A stretch of DNA of 64,000 nucleotides from Prostheceraeus crozeri (lineage: Eukaryota; Platyhelminthes; Polycladida; Euryleptidae): NCBI GenBank assembly GCA_907163375.1, contig CAJQUW010001420.1:1054001-1118000 (forward strand). Reading direction: 5' to 3'. The translations under genes and the position numbers were made by a program. Positions within the stretch are counted from its first letter, which is position 1; each line of letters begins with the position of its first letter. The notes beneath the pieces were generated by a model. It had not been told where the DNA came from. It made no database searches and saw only the letters and a list, made by a program, of their open reading frames with translations. Shown one piece after another: positions 38,593-49,042 of the stretch.

Positions 38593-39342
38593 GGGAGCTA
38601 CAGACACTTTCTTTCTAAATTCGCGCACAAAGGGCTTAATGACATGGATTTGTAGATCTTGAAACGCTGAATACAAAAATCAAATTCTTGAGTGTCACAG
38701 CCAGTCGCTTTCGGTTACAGGGAATGTTAAAGGATTCCCATTGGAATCCAATGGTAAAATTCAAGAAATGTCTATGCATTGTGAAACACTTGGCAATTTT
38801 CGTACATTTTCTTTTGCAGAAAAGAAACTATTTATCAGAATGACATGGAATTTGAAACATGATTGAGTTCAGAACATCAACGTCGATATAAAAGTTGAAA
38901 TGAGTCACATGATTCAGTATTTGATGTCTGAGAGACTCTACAAAATTAGTAAAATTCATGTTTTGACTTAATTTTGGCGATTTTATTCATTTTGTAGAGG
39001 CTCTCAAACATCAAATACTGAATCATGTGACTCACTTCAACTTTTATATCGACGTTAATGTTCTGAACTCAATCATGTTTCAAATTCCATGTCATTCTGA
39101 TAAATAGTTTCTTTTCTGCAAAAGAAAATGTACGAAAATTGCCAAGTGTTTCACAATGCATAGACATTTCTTGAATTTTACCATTGGATTCCAATGGGAA
39201 TCCTTTAACATTCCCTGTAACCGAAAGCGACTGGCTGTGACACTCAAGAATTTGATTTTTGTATTCAGCGTTTCAAGATCTACAAATCCATGCTATTAAA
39301 CCCTTTGTGTGTGAATTTAGGAAGAAACTGTCAGTAGCCCCC
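38593..39342. mobile_element. 750-bp near-perfect palindrome (foldback element)
   Basis: Two arms of about 350 bp (38593-38950 and 38990-39342) are inverted copies at roughly 95% identity, with a 40-bp centre. The outer ends are GGGAGCTAC and GGGGGCTAC. The arms hold no ORF. Such long symmetrical arms mark a foldback/MITE-type DNA element. A transcript across it would fold into a long double-stranded RNA, relevant if it lies in the intron of the CBM20 gene. Confidence 0.85.
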
Positions 39343-40051
39343 AAAGTGTGTGTAATACATTTCTGGTCTGGCAAAATCAGATCTGTCATCCGTCAATGAT
39401 GAATAGCATTTTGAAGTTTGAATTTGTATTCTTTGGAAAATTTGTTTGATTGGCAACATGGTGAATTTGATCATTAGATAGAGTTTTCAATCTGTCACTT
39501 TCGACATGAATTGTGTCATAATGATGAATTTGTATCCTCTCAGAGAAATTTAGATATTGATGTCGAAATGATTGATTGACTGAATAAAACTCAAATAAAG
39601 CACATGAGAATTCATATAATTATGTCTAAATCGTCAATTTATCAATCTCATTTCCAAATTCATTCTAAACAAATAGAAGTGACTTCAACATTGAGTGAAA
39701 AGGATTACATTGATAATCATCACCAAAAAAGTTAATTTTTCGTGAGTGATCAGAAAGATTGCTGAATAATTTTCTTACACATAATTGCTGAAAACACTTA
39801 TACATTTAGCCGGTGAGCGTAGATAAGACATGCAATTCAAACATTCGTGTGCACTCATAAATCATTATGTGAAGTCAATTGATTGACAGATATAGTAATT
39901 TCAAATCAAATTGAAGTAGCCAATACCATCAAATAATATTGAAAATTAAAAAGATAATTTTACAAATGTACTTTTAAGTGAAGGTCATTTATTTTGACTT
40001 TCCGACAAAATGAAAATTATTTTGTCAGCATAAAAGAAATACGTAAAAGGT
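39343..40051. other. Gene-free stretch
   Basis: AT-rich, with no ORF or repeat structure of note. Confidence 0.5.
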
Positions 40052-40688
40052 ATTAGTCCGGCAGCCAGAACGACCTTCTGCAGGGAATAAGACTTTCTCA
40101 GAATGATGGATATCCTGTGCCTACTAAGAATCTGCGCGTCTGCCGAGCTCTAAATAGGTCCTCTTCTTGTCAGACAGGATCAACGAAAAATCCAATGAGA
40201 AGCAAATGGCAGGTTTTAGCAGAAATTAATTTTTTTATGTTTTCTCTTATCAAATGATAAGTATTGACTCTAGAGGCATATTATTTGACATGGAATGTCT
40301 TCAGGTCATTTCCTATCAGACGTTCAGATTTAGCAATTCTCCTACTATCGGCAAGCACCAACATGTTGGCCCACTTTATCCACACTGAACCACATTCTCG
40401 CATACGTCGCCGATCAGAATCATAATAAGACCAAGTGCATGTCTTGCCGAAAATTGTGGCCCTAGTCTTTGTACTATTAAGTTGAAAAGAGTAGACATAA
40501 GCAAATTCATCTCCGCCAAAAGCTGCATTCTGCGTCCCATTGTTTTTTCATCCTGTCTGACATGAAGAGGAACAGACTAAAACTCGGCAGACGCGCGGAT
40601 TCATAGTAGGCACAGGGTGCACATCATTCTGTGAAATTATCATTTTCGTCCTAGTTCCCTGCGAAAATTCATTCTGGCTGCCGGACTA
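40052..40688. mobile_element. Foldback transposon family, copy A
   Basis: The ends TAGTCCGGCAGCCAGAACGA and (reversed) TAGTCCGGCAGCCAGAATGA. The arms of 200-250 bp are inverted repeats with recognisable internal words (CTCGGCAGACGCGCGGAT, TCAGACAGGAT). The TA at each edge may be the target site. This copy is the most diverged in its arms. It ends 144 bp below the exon 2 donor, so it probably sits in intron 2. Confidence 0.85.
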
Positions 40689-40831
40689 TACGCTCAACGG
40701 TTCAAATTCGTGATTATATTATAAAAAACATGTCTATCATAATCTTATAATCATTTCAACCCTTTGATCAGCTACTCAATGACTAAGGGGCAGAAATACG
40801 ACACCCGTGCGACTGCTGGTACAAAACTCAC

Positions 40832-43800
40832 CTGAAATGGCACAGTCTTCAAAAGTTGCTAGTTGTGGAGCCTCCAAGCAGTGCCATCGGCAGCTGTCAC
40901 CAATGTACCAGGATTCGGAGTAGAATGCTTCATCGTCGATGAAAGGCACGTCGTACAAGTCAGCATCTAGCAGACGACTATCTACTTTTGTAGGAGTTAC
41001 AGAGTCAGGAAAGAGGTGGTCGTCATTCACACATTTTAAGTTCAATTGCTTAGGACAATCTTTGGATTTTGACACTGGAAGCGATAAATGTACGTTGCGG
41101 TCAGAGAGCAGCTTTGTATTTGGAATATTTTCCACTACCTCAGACACTACCGGAGAAACAGAAGATTCGACGGTCGTCTCAACCGTTATTTCAATGCTCG
41201 GTTCGACTTTTTCCTCATTCTTGTTTTCTTTGTCTTCGTTGCACTTTGCTTCATCCTTTTCTGACACCTTTTCTTCAGTTTCAACGTCAGGAGAGTCTTT
41301 CTTTGAATCTGCATCCTTCATGGATTTTGAATCTTTCTTATTCTTCATCTCCTCTTTCTTCTTATCTTCCTTTAGAGAGTCACTCTTCTTAACCTCATTC
41401 TTCTTGTCTTCTTCGAGCGAGCCACTTTTCTTAACTTCCTCTTCCTTTTCCTCCTTGAGGGAGCCACTTTTCTTAACTTCCTCCTCCTTTTCCTCCTTGA
41501 GGGAGTCACTCTCCTTAACTTCTTCCTCCTCGAAGGAGTCACTTTTCTGAACTTCTTCCTTCTCTTTCTCCTTAAGAGAGTCACTTTTCTTAATCTCGAT
41601 CTTCGTTGTCTCTTTTGAAGGTTCCTCCTTTTTATCATCCTTCTTCTTCTCTTGCTTTTGCTTTTTCCTCTTCCTGTTTCTTTTCTTGTTTTTCTTCTGA
41701 TTCCCCTTCTTCTTATTAGGATCTTCTTTAATATCACAGCTTATACCCGCCTCCACAGAAATGGTAGAGTCTCTCTGTGTAGATTCGGCACTCTCTTCTT
41801 CAGCAGGTGTTTTTGCTTTGTCTTTGTCTCCCGAGCATTCAGCGTTATCTTCTTTGTTTACATCAGCTGCGATATCTTCTTCTCGTATCTCTTCTTCTAC
41901 TTTGACTTCTGATGCTTCATCAGGTTTGGCTTGCTCTGATGATGTTTGCTCTTCCTTTTCCTTATCTGAATTAGATTCGTTTGTTTCTTGTACAAAAGTT
42001 TCATGCAAATCCGATTTCGTCCCTTCCACGTTTTCTTCTGATACTGCTTCTGCCATTTCTTCTTCTGTTGCTGCTTTTGTCACTTCTTTTTCTTCCGCCA
42101 CTGTTTCTGTCACTTGTACTTCCGTTACTATTTCTGTTACCTTTTCTTCCTCTTCTCCGGCCGATGAGACACATTCTTCATTCGGCTCCTCGGGACTGTC
42201 CTTCACTTCATCATCCTTGATCGAGGATTCTCTTTTCTCTACAGCTTCAATTTCAAATGAATCAGATTTCCTCTTGTCAAGAGATTTCTCGATTTCACCT
42301 TCATCATTTTCTTTTTTCTTTTCTTTCTTCTTATCTCCCTTCAATGAGTCTTTTTTCTTCTTATCTTTCTTCTTGGATTCTCTTTTCTTTAAATCTTTCG
42401 CCTTCTCTTCTTCCTCTTTCAAATTCAAAGACACTCTTTTCTTTAATTCCTCCACCTTCTCTATATCTTGTTTCAACCTCAAAGATTCTCTTTTCTTTAT
42501 CTCTTTCTTGCTCAATGAATTGGTTTTCTCAGATTCTCCTGAAGATCCTTCACCACTTTTCATCAATGAATCACTCTTTCTTTTTTCTTCTTCGTCATCT
42601 TTCTTCTTGTCTGTTTTCATATATTCCTTCTTTCGTTGTTCTTTCTTTTCTTTTTCATGCAAAGAGTCTCTTTTCTTTAATTCTTTCGCCTTCTCCTCTT
42701 CCTCTTTCAACCTCAAGCTCTCTCTTTTCTTTAATTCTTTCGCCTTCTCCTCTTCCTCTTTCAAATTCAAAGACACTCTTTTCTTTAATTCTTCAGCCTT
42801 CTCTATATCTTGTTTCAACCTCAAAGATTCTCTTTTCTTTATCTCTTTCTTGCTCAATGAATTGGTTTTCTCAGATTCTCCTGAAGATCCTTCACCGCTT
42901 TTCATCAATGAATCACTCTTTCTTTTTTCTTCTTCGTCATCTTTCTTCTTGTCTGTTTTCATATATTCCTTCTTTCGTTGTTCTTTCTTTTCTTTTTCAT
43001 GCAAAGAGTCTCTTTTCTTTAATTCTTTCGCCTTCTCCTCTTCCTCTTTCAACCTCAAGCTCTCTCTTTTCTTTAATTCTTTCGCCTTCTCCTCTTCCTC
43101 TTTCAAATTCAAAGACACTCTTTTCTTTAATTCTTCAGCCTTCTCTATATCTTGTTTCAACCTCAAAGATTCTCTTTTCTTTATCTCTTTCTTGCTCAAT
43201 GAATTGGTTTTCTCAGATTCACCTGAAGATCCTTCCCCGCTTTTCATCAATGAATCACTCTTTCTTTTTTCTTCTTCGTCATCTTTCTGCTTGTCTGTTT
43301 TCATATATTCCTTCTTTCGTTGTTCTTTCTTTTCTTTTTCAAGCAAAGACTTTCTTTTCTTTAATTCTTTCGTCTTCTCCTCTTCCTCTTTCATTCTTAA
43401 AGACTCTCTTTTCTTTAAATCTTCCGCCTTCTCCTTTTGCTCTTTCAACCTCAGGGACACTCTCTTTTTTAATTCTTCAGCCTTATCTATTTCTTCTTTC
43501 AACCTCAAAGATTCTCCTTTCTTTATCTCTTTCTTGCTCAATGAATTTGATTTATCAGATTCTCCTGAAGATCCTTCACCACTTTTCATCAATGAATCAC
43601 TCTTTCTTTTTTCTTCTTCGTCATCTTTCTTCTTGTCTGTTTTCATATATTCCTTCTTTCGTTGTTCTTTCTTTTCTTTTTCATGCAAAGAGTCTCTTTT
43701 CTTTAATTCTTTCGCCTTCTCCTCTTCCTCTTTCAACCTCAAGCTCTCTCTTTTCTTTAATTCTTTCGCCTTCTCCTCTTCCTCTTTCAAATTCAAAGAC

Positions 43801-46800
43801 ACTCTTTTCTTTAATTCTTCAGCCTTCTCTATATCTTGTTTCAACCTCAAAGATTCTCTTTTCTTTATCTCTTTCTTGCTCAATGAATTGGTTTTCTCAG
43901 ATTCACCTGAAGATCCTTCACCGCTTTTCATCAATGAATCACCTCTCTTCAAGCTTTTATCCTTCGGATCACTCTTTCGTTTTTCTTTCTTCTCATCTTT
44001 TTGTTCTTCGTCATCTTCCTTCTTATCTTGTTTCGCACTTTCCTTCTTCCGCTGTTTTTTCTTTTCTTTTTCAAGCGAAGACACTCTTTTCTTTAATTCT
44101 TCCACCCTCTCTATATCTTGTTTCAACCTCAAAGATTCTCTTTTCTTTAACTCTTTCTTGCTCAATGAATCACCTTTCTTTAAGCTTTTATCCTTCGAAT
44201 CACTCTTTCTTTTTTCTTTTTTCTCATCTTTTTCTTCTTCATCTTTTTTCGATCTTCTTCTCTCTAATAGTCGGTCGATTAGTGAATCTCGTTTCTTTAC
44301 TTCCGTCTTCTTTCTCATTACGACAGGTTCAGATGAGTCTTCATCACTTTCTGCTTCTTCCTTTTCATATTTTTCGTCAGCTGTTGCAATTTCTGTTATT
44401 TCCTTCTCAGCAGATGCTTCATACGTTTCTTCAGCTGTCTCTTCATCTGTCTTCACTCCAAACCTCTTTCCTGTAGGTGACTCATCATCAGGGCTCTTAG
44501 CGGATGCCTGGATGTCGTCATCGAGAATCTTTTCGCTAACATCCTCTAGAGATCCATTGCTATTTTCTTCCACTTTCTCCAGAGCAGACTCTTCTTCATT
44601 GAATTCCTTTGGCAACTCGACTTCATCTTCCGTAGCCATTTCTTGAGACTCTCGGTTTACCTTGAGATCATGCTCGGTTGAGTTCGACATTTGCTCAAGG
44701 ATGAAATACTCTGCAGCACTGAGGGCAGTCTCAAAGCTCTTGTCTTCACCCTCATGAGTAGTGTCATCTTCTTTCTTTTCCGACTTCTGTGTTTTCTCAT
44801 CACTCTTCTGTTCCTCAGTCTTCTCTGTGTCCTTTTCTTTCTTCTCACTGCTGTCTTTCTCTTCTTCTTCCTTTCTTTCAGAGTCCTTCTTATCACTTTT
44901 ATTTTTCGATTCTTTATCCTTCTTCTTCTCTCGCTTTGCTTTAGATTTCTTATCGCTTACCTTCCTCTCCTTGCTTTTACCTCTGTCTATCTTCTCATTC
45001 TCTTTCTCACTCAGGCTGTCTTCCATTGCTCTATGATCCTTGCCGTTGGTATGAGGCATAACGGGCATGTTTTCTTCCCCGCTGATTGGCTTGTGCGAGC
45101 CGTTGACCGCTACCTTGACCACCCCGTTGCTCTCCGGTGCCTTCACAGGTTGGTTGCCCATTGCAGAATGTTGTGCTGTATGATAATCACTGTCTTCGAC
45201 GCAGTTGACAGGTGCAGACGGCGATGCGACGTCAGACGTTACGTGTGATTGTGTGTTGTCACAATGAGATGCTTCACGCAGGTTCAACTGAGCGCTTGAA
45301 GCGAAGGAGATTTCGTTATCGTTGTTGCTGGCTGGTTGAAGTTCAAATACAAGAGCAGTATGGGAGGAAGCGTTCCCCATTTCCATTTGACGAGAAAGTT
45401 CCCCTATATCGCTCGATGAACTGTATTCCCCATAGTTCCCTTCTTCCACGGTGCCACAACAATCATTTCTCTCTCTTGCCCAATTTGAATTCTGTCTTGA
45501 TGGGGTCACTGACAGAGTTTTTCTCTCTTCATCTGAGGCTAGCATGTTTTCTCGTGAGCAGCCGGCGTTGAGACTAAAACTGGACGAGGCTTCAGTAGAT
45601 CCGTCTCCCTTGTTCCTAACTCCCATAACACAAATTGCACACGCGTTGTCCATGTCACAGCTGGTTCGGCGTGAGATCTCCGTGAGGGATTGAGCACCTA
45701 GAGGAGCACCTATTGGTTGACCCATTTCGTAGTATGTAATTTCCGCAGCGTATATCTCACTCACACGTGACGCCGAATTGCGTCTAAGGTCAGCATCGTC
45801 GACGACGACACGCCCGAGATCGATACTACGTCGACGAATAGTCGACATGGGGAGACTATAGGCCCGGGAATTGAAGCGACTAGTAGGGAGGTCGTCTACC
45901 GGTGGAGGGCAGTTGTTCGACGCACCGCTAGATTGACGATAAACTTGCATCTCAATTTCGAATGGAGATCGCGAGTCAATAGTTTCAATTTCATCGATGG
46001 TCTCCAACTCTTTGGCTGTGTAGTACGCGGTGTCGGTAGGCAAGGCATACAATCCTTCTCCTTCATCTATTTCCTCTTCCTCTTCCTGCACGGCGGCTTG
46101 CCATTGATGGGTACTGCCCTCCATGATGGTACAGCTTGGCAGTTGGGGCAAAGACATATCGGACTCATCTGCCATCTCTTCATTCAGGAGAGTTGATTGT
46201 TTGACCAACAGACGGGCATCCTTCATTTGAAGCCGCCCCTCCCTCCCTTCCGCCACCTTTCCCTCATCTGCGGACAAGCCGCAGCTGTCTGATCCAGCTA
46301 TCATCTCCTCACCCGATTCAGAAGATATTGAGCGAGTGTCCGGACTGCTGGACGATTGCACGATTTCTCCGACTTCTTCTGGAGATTCGATAGGACTGGC
46401 CGAGGTTTCGGGAACCTCCGGGATAGCCTCAACGACTGCTTCATCCGTCGCTTTTGCAGGCATTGACTCACTGGCAAAGTCCAGTTCTATAGAGTCGTAA
46501 GAATATTTTCTCTCACACTCTGCATTTTGTGGGAAGGCGTCCTCAGTCTCCTCTTCGATAGGAGTACTGACGGTTCGATGGTAGACAAAGGTATCTTCCT
46601 CAGCATCTGAATAATCGCTACGAAATTCTTCCACCAATTCCAAGGAGTCTTGGATCATCAATTTCCCGAATCTGTGCACACTGGGTCGTCTTGGAAAGTC
46701 CATCTCCGTATCTTCAGCTACCGCGGTATCCGAATTGTCATCATCCATGTCTAAAGAATCCTTCGCGAAGGAAGCACCGCTGGCGAGTTTTGGAGGACGC

Positions 46801-47085
46801 GGATGAGACGCACGTCGAGGAGGCGTCTCAGAAGTAAAACTGGTAGCAACGGAGTTGTGGGGTGTCGCAGACTCTGCAGCAGAACTTGGTTTGTTCTCGA
46901 AGCTCGCCGGCTCGATCGACAAGAAATGGGATATCAAGTCAGGATTCTCTTTGCGAAGATCGCCGATCGAAATGAAAGAATATTCGGCGTCCAAGTTCTC
47001 CCAGTTAGTAGCGACACGAAATACTTGTCTTTCTACATTGACATTTGGCAGATCTAGGACTCGGTTGGTCGAAAAATGTTCCCAT
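40832..47085 (-). CDS. Giant CBM20-linked Lys/Glu/Ser-rich exon 2
   Basis: One 6,254-bp exon of about 2,085 codons. It opens after a pyrimidine-rich acceptor (ttttttatttacag, 47099-47086) and closes at ATTTCAG before gtgagt (40831), so the apparent stop further on is intronic. It has no ATG start of its own; the frame is open from the acceptor. Order of parts, numbering from the exon 1 Met: end of CBM20 (83-96); a short conserved-looking stretch (ERQVFRVATNWENLDAEYSF, about 100-119); an acidic Ser-rich region with RRxS sites at S176, S218, S503, S520 and S558; a Lys/Glu region; four 114-residue repeats rich in KAKELKKRESLRLKEEEE-type helix; a polybasic tract (about 41640-41720); 14-residue EVKKSDSLKEEKEE repeats (41370-41590); and a mixed C-terminal part. 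The long alternating acidic and basic runs predict single alpha-helices or disorder. There is no catalytic domain and no membrane segment. It is not a match to any named family I know; MAP1/futsch-like composition is only superficial. Confidence 0.88.
41370..41590 (-). repeat. 14-residue acidic/Ser repeats in exon 2
   Basis: Near the 3' end of exon 2 the protein shows five or six copies of a KKSDSLKEEKEEEV-type unit. The clearest DNA copies are 42 bp apart. Serines sit in S-D-S-L-K-E-E or S-G-S-L settings, which resemble acidophilic (CK2-like) sites, unlike the basic KKRxS sites of the 114-residue units. Just upstream in the protein is a polybasic tract (KKNKKRNRKRKKQKQEKKK) that could act as a nuclear or RNA/membrane-binding signal. 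Confidence 0.8.
42561..43928 (-). repeat. Four 342-bp coding tandem repeats in exon 2
   Basis: The word catcaatgaatcac recurs at 42561, 42903, 43245, 43587 and 43929, exactly 342 bp (114 codons) apart, marking four whole units. A partial, diverged unit follows below 42561, and related sequence continues above 43929. Each unit encodes SLMKSGEGSSGES, then SLSKKEIKKRESLRLKQDIE, KKRVSLNLKEEEEKAKE, KKRESLRLKEEEEKAKE and KKRDSLHEKEKKEQRKKEYM. Three units are nearly identical in DNA, silent sites included. The unit at 43245-43586 is clearly diverged (KKGESL, RLKEQKEKAED, KKRKSLLEK). Perfect period and near-identity point to recent unequal crossing-over or gene conversion. Each unit carries four KKRxS-type sites (three plus one degenerate in the diverged unit). 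Confidence 0.93.
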
Positions 47086-47435
47086 CTGTAATAAAAAAAG
47101 ATGTTCGACAGAGACGAAAAATCGAGGGAGAACTACCGTTAGGAGAACACTGAACATGAAATGCGAGGGGGCATGTTTGTACGTCCAACAATTACGCCAG
47201 CTCGCGTGCTACTGATTCTCTGCATGACAACTGCTTTTACTCAATCTGCTGTTAACATGTTATTCTCTCACACGTAAGCCGGATATTTGAAATTAAAGTA
47301 CCGTTAGTTTGCCAGTCATAAGGAATGAATTGGTAACGAAAATTCTATCAGCTGGCCTCGGCAATTAATTCTGCGCATGCGACACAAAACTTGTGATGAA
47401 GTGCTCATTGAAGTTCCAGTAACCAATAGAGTTCT

Positions 47436-47583
47436 CAATTTCAATATCCAATTTAAAGACATTGCTATTTTTCAGACAAATTAGCTGTTGTGATTTTTAC
47501 ATGAATATGCAATTTCAATATCCAATTTAAAGACATTGCTATTTTTCAGACAAATTAGCTGTTGTGATTTTTACATGAATATG
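47436..47583. repeat. Perfect 74-bp tandem duplication
   Basis: 47436-47509 is repeated without a single change as 47510-47583. It lies in intron 1 about 350 bp upstream of exon 2. A perfect copy implies a very recent duplication or an assembly slip. Confidence 0.95.
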
Positions 47584-48123
47584 CTCTCAGCAGTCGATGG
47601 GAACATGCAGTTTTATCAAATTTGAAATATGTACTGATTCATGCAAGAAGTCCACTTATAAAATTGACACATCAATATTATCATGTGTTTGAGCATGGAT
47701 ATGAGCGCATTGATGTAATAAAGTGAAATAAGTTTTATTGATTGAAGTCATACAATTTCTGTCATATCTCTATGACATAGTGAGAGTGCAGCAAAGACAA
47801 AATATGCCGCTGCATATTTTTGCTGACTATGCCCGTCAAGGAGACTCGGAAATTAAGAAGCATTTTTTAATTACTGTCATTGACCTCAGATTCAGTATTC
47901 TTTATCAGCTAAATAGTACAGATCAACGGTGGATCGTAAATTATGCGAATAGCTAGCACGAAGTTGTGCAGAGTACGAGGTCGTACCTGAAGCTTTCACT
48001 TAACCCCCTCAATTCTCCCTGGAATTCGATGTTTTTAAACGTCCATGTGTTAAAAGTTAGCACATTGTCTTTGCACAGTATAGCATTTATCATAGCCAAA
48101 TATACTATTTCCAAGTGGGATGA

Positions 48124-48332
48124 TCATAATTCTGGTAAACATATTTTCGAAAAAAAACACCACTTGTGATCATAAAACAGTTGAATTTTCGCGAGCTTTC
48201 GACCGCTCTCTGCTGTTTTAATCATGCGATTAATGATCAAGACAGCAGAGAGCGGTCGAAAGCTCGCGAAAATTCAACTGTTTTATGATCACAAGTGGTG
48301 TTTTTTCGAAAATATATTCACCAGAATCATGA
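48124..48332. repeat. 209-bp palindrome
   Basis: The arms 48124-48211 and 48245-48332 are almost perfect inverted copies (TTCGAAAAAA.ACACCACTTG, GAATTTTCGCGAGCTTTCGA, CCGCTCTCTGCTG) around a 33-bp centre. The right arm contains TGATCAAGAC...GGTCGAAAGCTC, which resembles the hammerhead-like sequence of Penelope-type ends. It may be two head-to-head terminal repeats of such an element. Confidence 0.85.
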
Positions 48333-49042
48333 GTATCTATCATATTCGATATCGAAAAGGGCTTTAATTTAGTTTCTAGAATCCTGAACATTTTATTTGA
48401 TGCTCTGGTGGCTGCTACAGAAATTATATAAAACTATTTGTTCTAATGAATCTCTAATGAACTTATCTAAGACTGAAGTTCATCCTCCTTGACTTTTTGA
48501 CGAAGTTATCGATGACATTATCATGGAAAGAACCTTCTTGTCTCACTTGTAGATTACACGTAAAACTCTCTCAATTGACATTCAGACTTGGGTTTCCACA
48601 CAATCACGGAGAAATCGTCGTATCGACGATTATACGCCTTTGCGTCTTTCAACGCTTCATTTGAGTCTCCGTGAGAGATTCAGAGCTCAAGCTGTCCTCA
48701 ATTTAGGGGGGAAACGATAAATTTTTCCGATTTTCATCAGAGCATTCGCCACTTGCACCATCTATTGAAAAAAGACAAGCTGATCCGGCAGACGCGCAGA
48801 TTTTTAATAGTCAAGAGGTGCTCAATGCATGTGAAAGTTTCAAGTATGACTTCGTTTATTTTAGAGACGCTTATTGTTGATGTCGTTGCTTTTTGTTTTT
48901 AAAAGTTTGAAAACTTAAAACTCCACTGCAGGCTCTTTCTTTTACTTTTTCTTTTGCGAATCTTCATTATTGTTTGAAACAGCAGATCATTCATTGCAAT
49001 AATTTTTTTCCAGAGATATCAGCTAAACGGATGTTTGTTTAA

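Larger units (their letters stand above)
22897..40831 (-). other. Putative intron 2 or intergenic desert
   Basis: About 18 kb without a supportable host exon. It starts with the exon 2 donor (GTGAGT). If 22896 is the next exon, the whole stretch is intronic. Contents: a foldback copy (40052-40688), a 750-bp palindrome (38593-39342), LINE pieces (37300-38045 minus, 27303-27660 plus), a GC-rich 85-bp island (35816-35900), a CT microsatellite (33378-33408), a stable hairpin (29943-29994), a hammerhead-like motif (24239) and an inverted-repeat element (23124-24071). The minus ORF at 30703-30422 (93 codons) reads plausibly as protein but matches nothing I know. The rest is AT-rich without visible structure. 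Confidence 0.5.

Noticed and set aside
40776-40831. C-terminal extension of the giant ORF to its stop
   Set aside because: It lies beyond a strong CAG/GTGAGT donor, so it is more likely intronic than coding.
41761-44646. Long plus-strand ORFs of 961 and 739 codons over the same region
   Set aside because: They are antisense shadows of the Lys/Glu repeat exon. Their Ser/Phe/Leu-rich composition simply mirrors GAA/AAG codons on the other strand.
46992-46994. TTG as the start of the giant protein
   Set aside because: The frame stays open up to a splice acceptor at 47086, and the residues before it complete the CBM20 domain from exon 1. No internal start is needed.
40832-47085. MAP1B/futsch-type microtubule protein
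   Set aside because: Lys/Glu repeats resemble it, but the N-terminus is CBM20 and no MAP1 conserved N- or C-terminal domain was seen.
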